From Streptomyces sp. NRRL F-5122 (GTDB lineage Bacteria; Actinomycetota; Actinomycetes; Streptomycetales; Streptomycetaceae): 64,000 nt of DNA. The notes under the pieces are model-generated. The model did not search any database and was not told where the DNA came from. It saw only the letters and a list, made by a program, of their open reading frames with translations. This document shows positions 34,694-44,617 of the stretch, one piece after another. The stretch spans positions 1-64,000 of the forward strand of contig NZ_LMWH01000161.1 of NCBI RefSeq assembly GCF_001507435.1. The letters run 5' to 3'. A program made the translations under genes and the position numbers. Positions within the stretch are counted from its first letter, which is position 1. Each line of letters starts with the position of its first letter.

Positions 34694-36214
34694 ATGACCG
34701 CACCTCTGAAGCGCTCCCGCCGTCTGGTCGCCCTTCCCCTCGGGATGGCTACGGCGACCGCCCTTGCCTTCCTGCCCAACGTCACCGCGTCCGCTGCGGA
34801 GACGGCCCCCAGAGCCACGGCGGCCGAGACCGTCCCGCTCAGCTATGTCGTCAACGTCCGCCCCGGGCACGGCGTCTCGTCGCATGTGAAGCGGGCCGTC
34901 GCCGAGGCGGGCGGCACGATCGTGGTCGCGTACGACAAGATCGGCGTGATCGTGGTCCACTCCTCGAACCCCGACTTCGCCAGGACCCTGCGCAGGGTGC
35001 CCGGAGTGCAGTCGGCGGGTGCCACCCGCAACGCGCCCCTTCCCGCGCAGTCGACCACCGATGTCGGAACGCCCAAGGTGCTCACCTCCGAGGAGGTGGC
35101 GGGCGCCCGGGCGGCCGGCGGACAGGACCCGCTGGAGCCGTTGCAGTGGGACCTGCCCGCCATCAAGGCGGACAAGGCGCACGAGAAGACGCTCGGCAGC
35201 CGCGACGTCACCGTGGCCGTCATCGACACGGGGGTGGACGACACCCACCCGGACATAGCACCCAACTTCGACCGCGGCGCCTCGGTCAACTGCGTGTCCG
35301 GCAAGCCCGACACGGCCGACGGAGCCTGGCGGCCGAGCGCGGCGGAGAGCCCGCACGGCACACATGTCGCCGGTGAGATCGCGGGCGCCAAGAACGGCGT
35401 CGGCATCACCGGTGTCGCGCCCGGCGTGAAGGTCGCCGGCATCAAGGTCGCCACGACGGCGGGCTACTTCTACACCGAGGCCGTGGTCTGCGGTTTCGTC
35501 TGGGCGGCCGAGCACCACGTCGACGTCACCAACAACAGCTACTACACCGACCCCTGGTACTTCAACTGCACCGGCGACCCGGACCAGAGGGCGCTCGTCG
35601 ACGCCATCACCCGCGCCTCGCAGTACGCGGAGCGCAAGGGCACCGTCAATGTCGCCGCCGCGGGCAACGAGAGCTACGACCTGGACGCGGACTCGATCAC
35701 CGACCCGGTCTCCCCGAACGACGGAACGCCCAGCGACCGGGTGGTCGACCCGCACGAGTGCTTCGACATCCCGACCCAGCTGCCGGGCGTGGTCACCGTC
35801 TCCGCGACCGGGGCGAAGGGCATCAAGTCCTCGTTCTCCAACTACGGCCTCGGCGTCATTGACGTGGCCGCTCCAGGCGGCGACTCCACGGCCTACCAGA
35901 CCCCCGCCCCGCCGGCCACCAGTGGTCTGATCCTCGGCCCGCTGCCGGGTGGCAAGTGGGGCTACATGGCGGGTACGTCGATGGCGACCCCGCACGTCGT
36001 GGGGGTGGCAGCCCTCATCAAGTCGACACACCCGCACGCACCCGCCGCCCTCGTCAAGGCGCTGCTGTACGCCGAGGCCGACGCCACGCCGTGCACGGAC
36101 CCGTACGACATCGACTCGGACGGCAAGATCGACGCCGTGTGCAAGGGGTCGAAGAACCACAACGGGTTCTACGGGTGGGGCACCGTCAACGCGCTGAAGG
36201 CCGTGACCCGGTAG
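34694..36214 (+). CDS. Secreted subtilisin-like serine protease (S8 family), copy 2
   Basis: The 506-residue tandem paralogue of the previous gene keeps its order of parts: signal peptide (about 1-35, ending ASA), propeptide with SYVVNVRPGHG and the shared YDKIGVIVVHSSNPDFA block, then the catalytic Asp (VIDTGVDDTHPD, about 178), His (HGTHVAGE, about 223) and Ser (GTSMATPHV, about 427). The same Cys positions recur. I choose ATG 34694, with TTGGAGAC upstream. The C-terminus ends NGFYGWGTVNALKAVTR, parallel to copy 1. A recent local duplication is likely. Confidence 0.95.
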   Translation: MTAPLKRSRRLVALPLGMATATALAFLPNVTASAAETAPRATAAETVPLSYVVNVRPGHGVSSHVKRAVAEAGGTIVVAYDKIGVIVVHSSNPDFARTLRRVPGVQSAGATRNAPLPAQSTTDVGTPKVLTSEEVAGARAAGGQDPLEPLQWDLPAIKADKAHEKTLGSRDVTVAVIDTGVDDTHPDIAPNFDRGASVNCVSGKPDTADGAWRPSAAESPHGTHVAGEIAGAKNGVGITGVAPGVKVAGIKVATTAGYFYTEAVVCGFVWAAEHHVDVTNNSYYTDPWYFNCTGDPDQRALVDAITRASQYAERKGTVNVAAAGNESYDLDADSITDPVSPNDGTPSDRVVDPHECFDIPTQLPGVVTVSATGAKGIKSSFSNYGLGVIDVAAPGGDSTAYQTPAPPATSGLILGPLPGGKWGYMAGTSMATPHVVGVAALIKSTHPHAPAALVKALLYAEADATPCTDPYDIDSDGKIDAVCKGSKNHNGFYGWGTVNALKAVTR

Positions 36215-36237
36215 CCGTTCCGGTGTGAGGCCGCACA

Positions 36238-36263
36238 GGGAGGGGCTCCGCCGGGCCCCTCCC
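36238..36263 (+). terminator. Hairpin after second subtilase
   Basis: GGGAGGGG (36238-36245) pairs with CCCCTCCC (36256-36263) over a 10-nt loop; there is no T-run. Confidence 0.6.
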
Positions 36264-36298
36264 CCATGTTGATCCGGTACACGCTGCATAGTGCCCCC

Positions 36299-37696
36299 AT
36301 GACGGACATGGACGTGGCATGGGCGGCGCTGGGCGGCGACCCCGCACTGGTGCCGAAGGTCTCGGCCGTCGTGCGGGACGGGGCGCTGCCCTCGCGCCTG
36401 CCCGTGCGGGAGGTGGCACGGGCCTGTGTCGGGGCGTGTGCGCTGGCCGCGGCCGAGTGGGGGGCACGGCGGGCCGGACTGTCCTCCGTGCCCGAGGTCC
36501 GGGTGGACGACGGCGCGGTCGCCACCGCCTTCCGCAGCGAACGGCACCTTCGGGTGGACGGCCGCGAACCGGTCTCCTTCGCACCGCTCTCCCGTTTCTG
36601 GCGCACCGCGGACGGCTGGGTGCGCACCCACGCGAACTATCCCCACCACCGAAAGAGGCTGCTCGCCGCCCTCGGCCTGACGGCCGGGGCCTCCGCGGAC
36701 AGCGTGGCCGCCGCGCTCGGCGAGCGGTCGGCCGTGGAGGTGGAGGAGAGCGTGTACGCGGCCGGAGGGCTCGCCGTCGCGCTGCGCACGCCCGAGGAGT
36801 GGGCCGCCCACCGGCAGGGACGCGCCCTCGCCGCACACCCGCTGGTGGAGCGCGAACGGCTCGGCACGGCGCCCGGCCGTCCGCTTCTGCCACTCGCCGG
36901 TGAACCCCTGCGGGCCGCGGCGGGCATCCGCGTCCTGGACCTCACCCGGGTCATCGCAGGCCCCGTCGCCACCCGCACCCTGGCGCTGCTGGGCGCCGAC
37001 GTGCTGCGGATCGACAGCCCGCGTCTGCCCGAACTCCCCGACCAGCACGCCGACATGGACTTCGGAAAGCGGTCCGCCACGCTCGACCTGACGGCGGCCG
37101 CGGACCGGCGGACCCTCGAGGATCTGCTGGCGACAGCGGACGTGGTGGTCACGGGCTATCGGCCCGGCGCGCTGGACCGCTGGGGGCTGGCCGCCGAGGA
37201 ACTGGCCGGGCGGCGGCCCGGTCTTGTGGTGGCGCAGTTGTCCGCGTGGGGCGCCTACGGGCCATGGGGTGAGCGGCGGGGCTTCGACAGCCTGGTCCAG
37301 GTCGCCACCGGGATCGCGGCGGCCGAGGGGGAGGCCGAACGACCCGGGGCGTTGCCCGCCCAGGCCCTGGACCACGGCACGGGGTATCTGCTGGCCGCGG
37401 CGGTGCTGAGGTCCCTCACCGAGCAGACGGAGCAGGGCGGCAGCCGCGTCGTGCGGCTGGCGCTGGCCCGGACGGCGGCCTGGCTGACGGGCGGGACCGC
37501 ACGGGAGGCCGGGCACGCGCACGCTCCGTACGAGGGCCCGGACCCCTGGCTGACCGAGACCACCGGCGCACTCGGCCGGCTGCGGTACGCCCTGCCGCCG
37601 ATCCGGTTCGCGGGCGGACCCGTGGACTGGGCGCGACCGCCGGGGCGGTGGGGCGGTGATCCGGCACGTTGGGCGCCGGTTGCCGGCAGGGGCTGA
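36299..37696 (+). CDS. CoA-transferase family III (CaiB/BaiF) protein
   Basis: The 465-residue protein appears two-part. Residues about 200-400 carry a clear family III core: IRVLDLTRVIAGPVATRTLALLGADVLRID, then LDLTAAADRRTLEDLLATADVVVTGYRPGAL and LVVAQLSAWGAYGPWGERRGFD. The N-terminal 200 residues look like a diverged second half-domain. CATAGT (36287-36292) lies six bases before ATG 36299, so it may be leaderless. Family members move CoA between carboxylic acids; the catalytic Asp and substrate cannot be assigned with confidence. Confidence 0.85.
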   Translation: MTDMDVAWAALGGDPALVPKVSAVVRDGALPSRLPVREVARACVGACALAAAEWGARRAGLSSVPEVRVDDGAVATAFRSERHLRVDGREPVSFAPLSRFWRTADGWVRTHANYPHHRKRLLAALGLTAGASADSVAAALGERSAVEVEESVYAAGGLAVALRTPEEWAAHRQGRALAAHPLVERERLGTAPGRPLLPLAGEPLRAAAGIRVLDLTRVIAGPVATRTLALLGADVLRIDSPRLPELPDQHADMDFGKRSATLDLTAAADRRTLEDLLATADVVVTGYRPGALDRWGLAAEELAGRRPGLVVAQLSAWGAYGPWGERRGFDSLVQVATGIAAAEGEAERPGALPAQALDHGTGYLLAAAVLRSLTEQTEQGGSRVVRLALARTAAWLTGGTAREAGHAHAPYEGPDPWLTETTGALGRLRYALPPIRFAGGPVDWARPPGRWGGDPARWAPVAGRG

Positions 37697-37791
37697 GCCG
37701 CTCGCCGGGTGCGCTCGGCCCGTGGCGTGATGCTGCACCGGGGGCGGAATGCCGCTCCCTCAGTTGTTTTCGGGTGGTTGCCCGTTCTGTC

Positions 37792-38859
37792 ATGACTGGC
37801 GAGGATCGTGAGGTGAGTTCGAGCGGATCCACGGCCGGGACGGACGGCGACGCGGCGGACGCTGCCCGCATACCCTTGGCGGTCGCCCCGCCCCGCGGCC
37901 CCTCGGCCCGCCGGGCCGTCGCCCTGCTCGCCCTTGTGACGGCCGCCGCCCTGATCCCTTCGCTCGGCGCCCCGGCCACGCTGCACGGCACGGGTGAGGC
38001 GGCCGCGCCGGGGGCCGGGGGCATCGGCCTGATGCGTGCCGCGCTGTTCGCGGCGCTGTGCATACCCGCCGGCGAGTTCTTCGTGGCCCGGCTCGTCCGC
38101 AGGGTGCCGGGCGCCCCGGTCACGGACCTTCCGCGCAGCCTGGGGCCCCATGCGGCGGGCGCGGGCCTCGTCGCCGCGCTGGTGCTCGCCGCGGTCGTGG
38201 CCACCGGCAATCTGGTCCCTCACCGGCTCTCCGAGATCGACCCGGGCGGGCTGTACCGAACCCGTGACGGCCTGCTGGCCCTCCTGGAGGTCAACGCGTT
38301 CCTCGCGGCCGGAGTGTGTGCTCTCTCCCGCCGTCCCGCCTGCCGGATGTGGCCACCGGCCACGGTGGCCGTCGCGGAGGCGCTGCGCGCCCACCCCGCG
38401 ACGGAGCACTCCCCCGCGCTCGGCTCGGCTCTGACGCTCGTGCACCTCGTCTGCGCCTCGCTGTGGGCGGGCGGGCTGCTGCACGTCCTGCGCACAGTGC
38501 GGCACTGGCGCGCGGCCCCCCGGGCGGGCGGAGCGCTGCTGGGACTGTATGCGCGCGGGGCGGCCGTGCTGCTGGCCCTGATCACCGCCACGGGGCTGTG
38601 GAGCTCGCTGCGCCGCATGCCCGCGCACACGGTCCTGGACCAGCTGACCACGACGGCCTACGGCCGCACCCTGCTCGCCAAGGTGCTGCTCGTGGCCGTC
38701 GTCGCCCTGCTCGCACTGATCGCGCGAACACGGCTGCGGCGCGCCGCCGACCCGCTCGCCGCCTGTGCCCCCGCCCGCGCCGAGGTGGCGCTGCTGGGGC
38801 TGGTCGTCGCCGTGTCGGGGCTGCTGACGGCGCTGCCGTTGCCGATCCGCTGGTCCTGA
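37792..38859 (+). CDS. CopD-like polytopic membrane protein
   Basis: The 355-residue protein has about eight membrane helices. The C-terminal half (LVHLVCASLWAGGLLHVLRTVRHW, then LLALITATGLWSSLRRMP and YGRTLLAKVLLVAVVALLALIARTRLR) matches the CopD copper-resistance membrane domain. The start is uncertain: ATG 37792 or GTG 37813, which has GAGGA at good spacing. It is not accompanied by a CopC-like gene here. Its stop abuts the convergent dehydrogenase stop. Confidence 0.8.
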   Translation: MTGEDREVSSSGSTAGTDGDAADAARIPLAVAPPRGPSARRAVALLALVTAAALIPSLGAPATLHGTGEAAAPGAGGIGLMRAALFAALCIPAGEFFVARLVRRVPGAPVTDLPRSLGPHAAGAGLVAALVLAAVVATGNLVPHRLSEIDPGGLYRTRDGLLALLEVNAFLAAGVCALSRRPACRMWPPATVAVAEALRAHPATEHSPALGSALTLVHLVCASLWAGGLLHVLRTVRHWRAAPRAGGALLGLYARGAAVLLALITATGLWSSLRRMPAHTVLDQLTTTAYGRTLLAKVLLVAVVALLALIARTRLRRAADPLAACAPARAEVALLGLVVAVSGLLTALPLPIRWS

Positions 38860-39906
38860 TCAGTCCTGGGTGACGAGCACCTTGAGGGCCGTGCGCTCGT
38901 CCATCGCCCGGTATCCGTCGGGCACGCCCTCGAGGCCGACCGTGCGGTCGAAGACCGGCGAGGGGTCGATGGTGCCGTCGAGGATGTCGGGCAGCAGCTC
39001 CGGGATGTACGTGCGCACCGGGGCCACGCCGCCGTGCAGGGCGATGTTCCGGTCGAACATGACGCCGAGGTCGAGTCCGGTGCTGCTGCCGTGCGGGACA
39101 CCGACAAAACCGATGGCGCCGCCGTCCCGGGTGACGTTCACTGCGGTGCGCATGGACTGCTCGGTGCCGACGGCCTCGACGACGGCGTGCGCGCCCTGGC
39201 CGCGGGTGAGTTCGCGGACGGCCTCGACGGCCGCGTCCCCGCGCTCCGCGACGACGTCCGTGGCCCCGAAGAGCCGGGCGATGTCCGTACGGGCCTCATG
39301 GCGCCCCAGGGCGATGATCCGCTCGGCGCCGAGCCGCTTGGCGGCCAGGACGGCGCACAGTCCGACGGCCCCGTCACCGACCACGGCCACGGTGGCGCCG
39401 GGGCGGACTCCCGCGCCGAGGGCGGCGTGGTGACCGGTGCCCAGCACGTCGGAGAGCGTCAGCAGCGCGGACAGCAGACGGCCGTCGGAGAGTGCCTCCT
39501 TCGGCAGCCGGACCAGGGTGGCGTCGGCGAAGGGCACGCGCACCGCCTCGCCCTGCCCGCCGTCGGAGCCGACCGAGCCCCAGAAGCCGCCGTGCTCGCA
39601 GGAGGTGGTGAGCCCCTCGCGGCAGTAGTCGCAGACGCCGTCCGACCACACGAAGGGCGCGACGACCAGGTCGCCGCGCCGGACGCCGGTCACCTCGGAG
39701 CCGGTCTCCTCGACCGTGCCGAGGAACTCGTGCCCGATGCGCTGCCCGGGCTTCCGGGACGACTCACCGCGGTACGCCCACAGGTCGCTGCCGCAGATAC
39801 AGGCCTTCACCACCCGCACGACCGCGTCGGTGGGCACCTGGACGACGGGGTCGGGCACGTCCTCCACCCGCATGTCGAAGGGGGCGTGGATGGTGGTGGC
39901 GCGCAT
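38860..39906 (-). CDS. Zinc-dependent medium-chain alcohol dehydrogenase
   Basis: The 348-residue MDR enzyme has the catalytic-zinc Cys in CICGSD (about 38), GHEF carrying His-Glu (about 60), and a structural-zinc segment CDYCREGLTTSCEHGG. The Rossmann fold motif is GDGAVGLCAVLAAKRLGA with ALGRHE after the next strand, suggesting NADP preference. I choose ATG 39906, preceded by AGGAGAAGG. Substrate is unknown. Confidence 0.92.
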   Translation of the reverse strand: MRATTIHAPFDMRVEDVPDPVVQVPTDAVVRVVKACICGSDLWAYRGESSRKPGQRIGHEFLGTVEETGSEVTGVRRGDLVVAPFVWSDGVCDYCREGLTTSCEHGGFWGSVGSDGGQGEAVRVPFADATLVRLPKEALSDGRLLSALLTLSDVLGTGHHAALGAGVRPGATVAVVGDGAVGLCAVLAAKRLGAERIIALGRHEARTDIARLFGATDVVAERGDAAVEAVRELTRGQGAHAVVEAVGTEQSMRTAVNVTRDGGAIGFVGVPHGSSTGLDLGVMFDRNIALHGGVAPVRTYIPELLPDILDGTIDPSPVFDRTVGLEGVPDGYRAMDERTALKVLVTQD

Positions 39907-40050
39907 GTGAGGGTCCTTCTCCTGCGAACGGTCGTACGAGTGCTCAGGGGGTGGTCGAGCACACCTCACCGTACGTCGCCGCCGGCGCGTCACTCGTCGA
40001 GGGGCCCCGGCCGACGCCGTCTGCGCAGCTCCGGCGCCCGCCGCGGGCTC

Positions 40051-40929
<879 letters not shown>

Positions 40930-41098
40930 GGGTGCACCGTAGAACCGCGCGCCGCCTACGGCCAGGGGTTGTTACCGACAAGTATCGGCGAATCCGCGCG
41001 GCCGTCCGCCGGTGCCGCCGCCCACGGGCCGGGCACAGGCGGATCGCGGGAACCGGTCCCCTCCTGTCGGGAGCGTCATGCCCTCGGCCCGGTGCCCC

Positions 41099-41809
41099 TC
41101 ACACCCCCGCCGCCCCCAGCAGCGTCCCGGCGGCATAGGTGACCCCCATGGCCAGCGCCCCGCCCACCACGTTCCGCAGTACGGCCCGCCTCGGCGCGGC
41201 CGCGCCGAGGCGGGCACTGGTCCAGCCGGTGACGACCAGGGCCGCGAGGACGGAGAGCACCGTCACCCAGAGCCGCAGCGAGGCGGGAGGAAGCACGATC
41301 GCCAGCAGCGGCAGCAGTGCGCCCACCGTGAACGCCAGGAAGCTCGCCGACGCCGCGTGCCAGGGGTTGGTGAGCGCGTCGGGGTCGATGCCGAGCTCCA
41401 CCCGGGCGTGGGCGCGCAGCGCGTCCCGCGCCGTCAGCTGGACCGCCGCCTCGCGGGCCACCTCCCGGGACAGGCCCCGGTCCTCCAGCAGCCCCGTCAG
41501 CTCCTCCAACTCGGCCTCCGGCTGCTCACGCAGCTCCCGCCTCTCCATGGCCAGCGCCGCCTTCTCCGAGTCGCGTTGGGTCGACACCGACACGTACTCG
41601 CCGGCCGCCATCGACATCGACCCGGCCAGCAGACCGGCCAGACCGGCCGTCAGAAGGGTCGAGCGGGCCGTCGTCGCGCCGGCCACGCCGACCACGAGCC
41701 CCGCCGTGGAGACGATGCCGTCGTTCGCGCCGAGGACCGCGGCCCGCAGCCAGTTCAGGCGGGAGCCGAGGGCGCCCGCGTGGGCCTCGTCATGCGTGGG
41801 TTCCGTCAC
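41099..41809 (-). CDS. VIT1/CCC1 family transporter
   Basis: The 236-residue protein has the N-terminal VIT core (LRAAVLGANDGIVSTAGLVVGVAGA, then AGLLAGSMSMAAGEYVSVSTQRDSE), a cytoplasmic acidic helical loop (about 90-155, rich in Glu as in metal-binding VIT domains) and three C-terminal helices. Eukaryotic homologues move iron or manganese into vacuoles. The GTG start at 41809 lacks a good ribosome site. Confidence 0.9.
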   Translation of the reverse strand: MTEPTHDEAHAGALGSRLNWLRAAVLGANDGIVSTAGLVVGVAGATTARSTLLTAGLAGLLAGSMSMAAGEYVSVSTQRDSEKAALAMERRELREQPEAELEELTGLLEDRGLSREVAREAAVQLTARDALRAHARVELGIDPDALTNPWHAASASFLAFTVGALLPLLAIVLPPASLRLWVTVLSVLAALVVTGWTSARLGAAAPRRAVLRNVVGGALAMGVTYAAGTLLGAAGV

Positions 41810-42163
41810 ACCGGGAGGATGGCACCTGCGGCACGGCCCGAGCCGCACCGACCCTCCCCGCCGGAACTCCCCGCTCGCCGCACCCGCCTGAGACCGTGGC
41901 AGGCTCGGGGGCCCGCGGGAGCGCCGGGCCGTCCCCGGCAGGGTCCGTGAACAGGGCATACCGGAACCCGTGTTCGTGCGCGCCCGGGGGGGCGAACGTG
42001 CGCGAGACGCACACGGCGGGGCACGGACGACGTCGCACGCCCCGGCGAACTCACCTGGGGGCACGCCGCGTTGTGCACGCCCCCGAGCGAGGGCGCCGCG
42101 CTCACGACTGCCGGACCCGGGCGCGCTCGGGACTGTCGGTCACGCCCCGTATCCTCAGTGACC
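41810..42163. other. Divergent intergenic region VIT transporter / exonuclease
   Basis: 354 bp with no convincing gene. The right end has TATCCT eight bases before the exonuclease ATG, a possible leaderless promoter. I see no strong hairpin. Confidence 0.5.
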
Positions 42164-43138
42164 ATGCTCGAAGACCGTACGACCACAGCGTTCCCGGCCC
42201 CTTGGCCGGCCGCGTATCCCGAGGGGTACGCGGTCGTGGACGTGGAGACCACCGGCCTGGCCCGGCACGACCGGATCATCTCGGCCGCCATCTACCGGGT
42301 GGACGCACGCGGTGAGGTCGAGGACCACTGGTACACCCTGGTCAACCCGGAGCGCGACCCGGGCCCCGTGTGGATCCACGGCCTTGACAGCGAAGCACTC
42401 GAAGGGGCGCCGCTCTTCGGGGACATCGCGGACGAGTTCACCGACCGGCTCGCCGGCCGGGTCCTCGTCGCGCACAACGCGGTCTTCGACTGGTCGATGA
42501 TCGCCCGCGAGTACGCGCGCGCCGAGCGCGAGGCGCCGGTCCGTCAGCGGCTGTGCACCATCGCGCTCTCCAAGGAGCTGGGCCTGCCGCTGGCCAACCA
42601 CAAGCTGGAGACGCTGGCAGCGCACTTCGGTGTCGTCCAGCAGCGCGCCCACCACGCGCTGGACGACGCGCGCGTGCTGGCCGAGGCGTTCCGGCCCAGC
42701 CTGCACGCCGCCGCGCGGGGCGGCGTTCGGCTGCCACTGCTGGAGTGCCGCCCGCTCACCGAGTGGTCCGCCTCCCCGACGATCGGCAGGCAGTCCTCGG
42801 TGGGCTACCGGCCCGGCACATGGCGCCCCTCCCGCAGGCGCCCGGCCTGCCCCTATCCCAATCCGGGGCGCTACGAGGACGGCGAACGCCTCAAGCAGGG
42901 CATGCGGGTGGCGTTCTCCGGCGACACCTCGGTCGAGCGGGACCTGCTGGAGGACCGGGCCGTCGAGGCGGGCCTGCACGTGGCCACGAGCCTGTCCCGG
43001 CTCACCAGTCTGCTGGTCACCAACGACCCCGACTCGGGCACCTCGAAGACGGTCAAGGCCCGCCAGTACGGGACGCCGGTGGTGGACGAGGCCGCCTTCG
43101 GACAGCTGCTGCGGGACGTGGAACCCGCGGCCCCGTAG
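42164..43138 (+). CDS. DEDDh 3'-5' exonuclease with C-terminal BRCT domain
   Basis: The 324-residue protein has an exonuclease domain of the DnaQ type: motif I VDVETTG (D26, E28), motif II HNAVFDW and motif III HHALDDA with the catalytic His and Asp. After a Pro/Arg-rich linker (about 220-240) the C-terminal 80 residues form a BRCT domain (MRVAFSGDTSVERDLLEDRAVEAG, TNDPDSGTSK), the arrangement seen in several actinobacterial repair exonucleases. ATG 42164 is chosen; GTG 42158 is possible. Confidence 0.92.
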   Translation: MLEDRTTTAFPAPWPAAYPEGYAVVDVETTGLARHDRIISAAIYRVDARGEVEDHWYTLVNPERDPGPVWIHGLDSEALEGAPLFGDIADEFTDRLAGRVLVAHNAVFDWSMIAREYARAEREAPVRQRLCTIALSKELGLPLANHKLETLAAHFGVVQQRAHHALDDARVLAEAFRPSLHAAARGGVRLPLLECRPLTEWSASPTIGRQSSVGYRPGTWRPSRRRPACPYPNPGRYEDGERLKQGMRVAFSGDTSVERDLLEDRAVEAGLHVATSLSRLTSLLVTNDPDSGTSKTVKARQYGTPVVDEAAFGQLLRDVEPAAP

Positions 43139-43258
43139 ACGGCGGGGAGAGCGGGGTCCCCGGCGCCGGAGCGGCGCTGACGGACGTACGGGTGATTGCC
43201 GGGCGACTCGCCTCGCACCCGCTCGCCCGCACGGCGGCGACGGCACACGCTGTGGCGC

Positions 43259-43492
43259 ATGGCGAGATGTGAAGTTTGCGGCAACGACTACGGAATGACC
43301 TTCGAGGTGCACGCACAGGGCGCGGTGCACGTCTTCGACTGCTTCTCCTGCGCCATCCACCGTATGGCGCCCATCTGCGAACACTGCCGTGTCCAGATCA
43401 TCGGCCAGGGAGTCGAGGTCGACGGTCACTGGTACTGCGGAGCCCACTGCTCCCGCGCCGAGGGGAGGGTGGGGATCGTCGACAACGTGTGA
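43259..43492 (+). CDS. Small zinc-ribbon/treble-clef protein
   Basis: The 77-residue protein is dominated by paired cysteines: CEVCGNDY at the N-terminus, CFSCAIHRMAPICEHC in the middle and WYCGAHC near the end, enough for two zinc sites. No known enzyme domain is present; it may be a nucleic-acid or protein adaptor. It lies 120 bp downstream of the exonuclease and 49 bp before the SURF1 gene. Confidence 0.8.
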   Translation: MARCEVCGNDYGMTFEVHAQGAVHVFDCFSCAIHRMAPICEHCRVQIIGQGVEVDGHWYCGAHCSRAEGRVGIVDNV

Positions 43493-43541
43493 GCCGGTAC
43501 CCGCCTGAATGCACCCCGCGACCGAGTTGTACGGTCGTGGG

Positions 43542-44369
43542 GTGTACCGCTTCCTGTTGACCCGCCAGTGGGTGATCCTCACCCTCGTGGCCCTCCTGCT
43601 CATCCCGACGATGATCAGGCTGGGTGTCTGGCAGCTGCACCGCCATGACCACAGGCAAGCGCTGAACAAGGTGATCGACGACTCGCTGGCGGCGCAGCCC
43701 GTGTCCGCGGAGTCCCTCACCTCGGTCGGCGGCTCGGTCCGGCACGAGGACCTCTACCGCCGGGTGACCGCGAAGGGCCGCTTCGACACGGCGCACGAAC
43801 TGGTGGTGCGCCGTCGCACGAGCACGGACGACCAGGTCGGCTACCACGTCCTGACGCCGTTCGTGCTGGACAACGGCAGGACTCTGCTCGTCAACCGGGG
43901 CTGGATCCCCTCCCCCGGCTCGCAGACCGCCTTCCCGAAGATCCCCGCGCCCGCCGAGGGCGAGATCACCGTCACCGGCCGGCTGATGCAGGACGAGACG
44001 ACGGCCGCGAGCGGCATCAAGAACGTCAAGGGGCTGCCGGACCGCCAGATCATGCTGATCAACAGCGGGCAGATCGCCACGCTCCTGCGCGGCGAGGGCG
44101 ACGGCTCCGCCAAGGACGTGCTCGGCGGCTACATCGAACTGACCTCCCCCGCCCCCAAGGGCGGCAGCCCGGAGCTGATCCCGTCGCCCAAGGAGGACAG
44201 CAGCTGGATCGGCCTCGGCGACATCAACCTGCCGTACGCGGTCCAGTGGTGGCTGTTCGCGGCGGCGGTCCCGATCGGCTGGGCGATCCTGGTCCGCCGT
44301 GAGGCCGGGGAGCGGGCGAAGCGCACCGAGGAGCGGCACGAGGAACCGGCACCGGCCGCGGTGGGCTGA
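43542..44369 (+). CDS. SURF1-family cytochrome oxidase assembly protein
   Basis: About 275 residues with an N-terminal membrane helix (QWVILTLVALLLIPTMIRLGVWQLHRH), a periplasmic-side domain (RRVTAKGRFDTAHE, LTPFVLDNGRTLLVNRGWIP) and a C-terminal helix (about 245-262). These are the SURF1 hallmarks; SURF1 assists heme a insertion in aa3-type oxidases. I favour GTG 43542, six bases after TACGGT (leaderless); ATG 43509 would add 11 residues but has no ribosome site. Confidence 0.9.
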   Translation: MYRFLLTRQWVILTLVALLLIPTMIRLGVWQLHRHDHRQALNKVIDDSLAAQPVSAESLTSVGGSVRHEDLYRRVTAKGRFDTAHELVVRRRTSTDDQVGYHVLTPFVLDNGRTLLVNRGWIPSPGSQTAFPKIPAPAEGEITVTGRLMQDETTAASGIKNVKGLPDRQIMLINSGQIATLLRGEGDGSAKDVLGGYIELTSPAPKGGSPELIPSPKEDSSWIGLGDINLPYAVQWWLFAAAVPIGWAILVRREAGERAKRTEERHEEPAPAAVG

Positions 44370-44617
44370 CCTCGACCCGGCGCGCCACCGGCCGCCGACC
44401 CGGAGGAACACGGTCCGGGCGACGGGAGGATGTGCGAGACGCACAAAACAGGGAAGACGGACAACCTGCGGGGCGGGCGCGGACGTCGGGGCTGGGCGAC
44501 GCGCCCGTCCCGCGGCCCCCGTGCCGGACTGCGGGACCGCCCCCGGTCCTCCGGCCGGCACGGCCCGTCGGGTACCGCACTCGCCCTCCCGGGTGACGAG
44601 ACGGCAGGATAGGGGCC

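Noticed and set aside
34580..37738. 1052-codon minus-strand frame over subtilase 2 and the CoA-transferase gene
   Set aside because: Antisense shadow; spans two unrelated real genes and has no recognisable domain.
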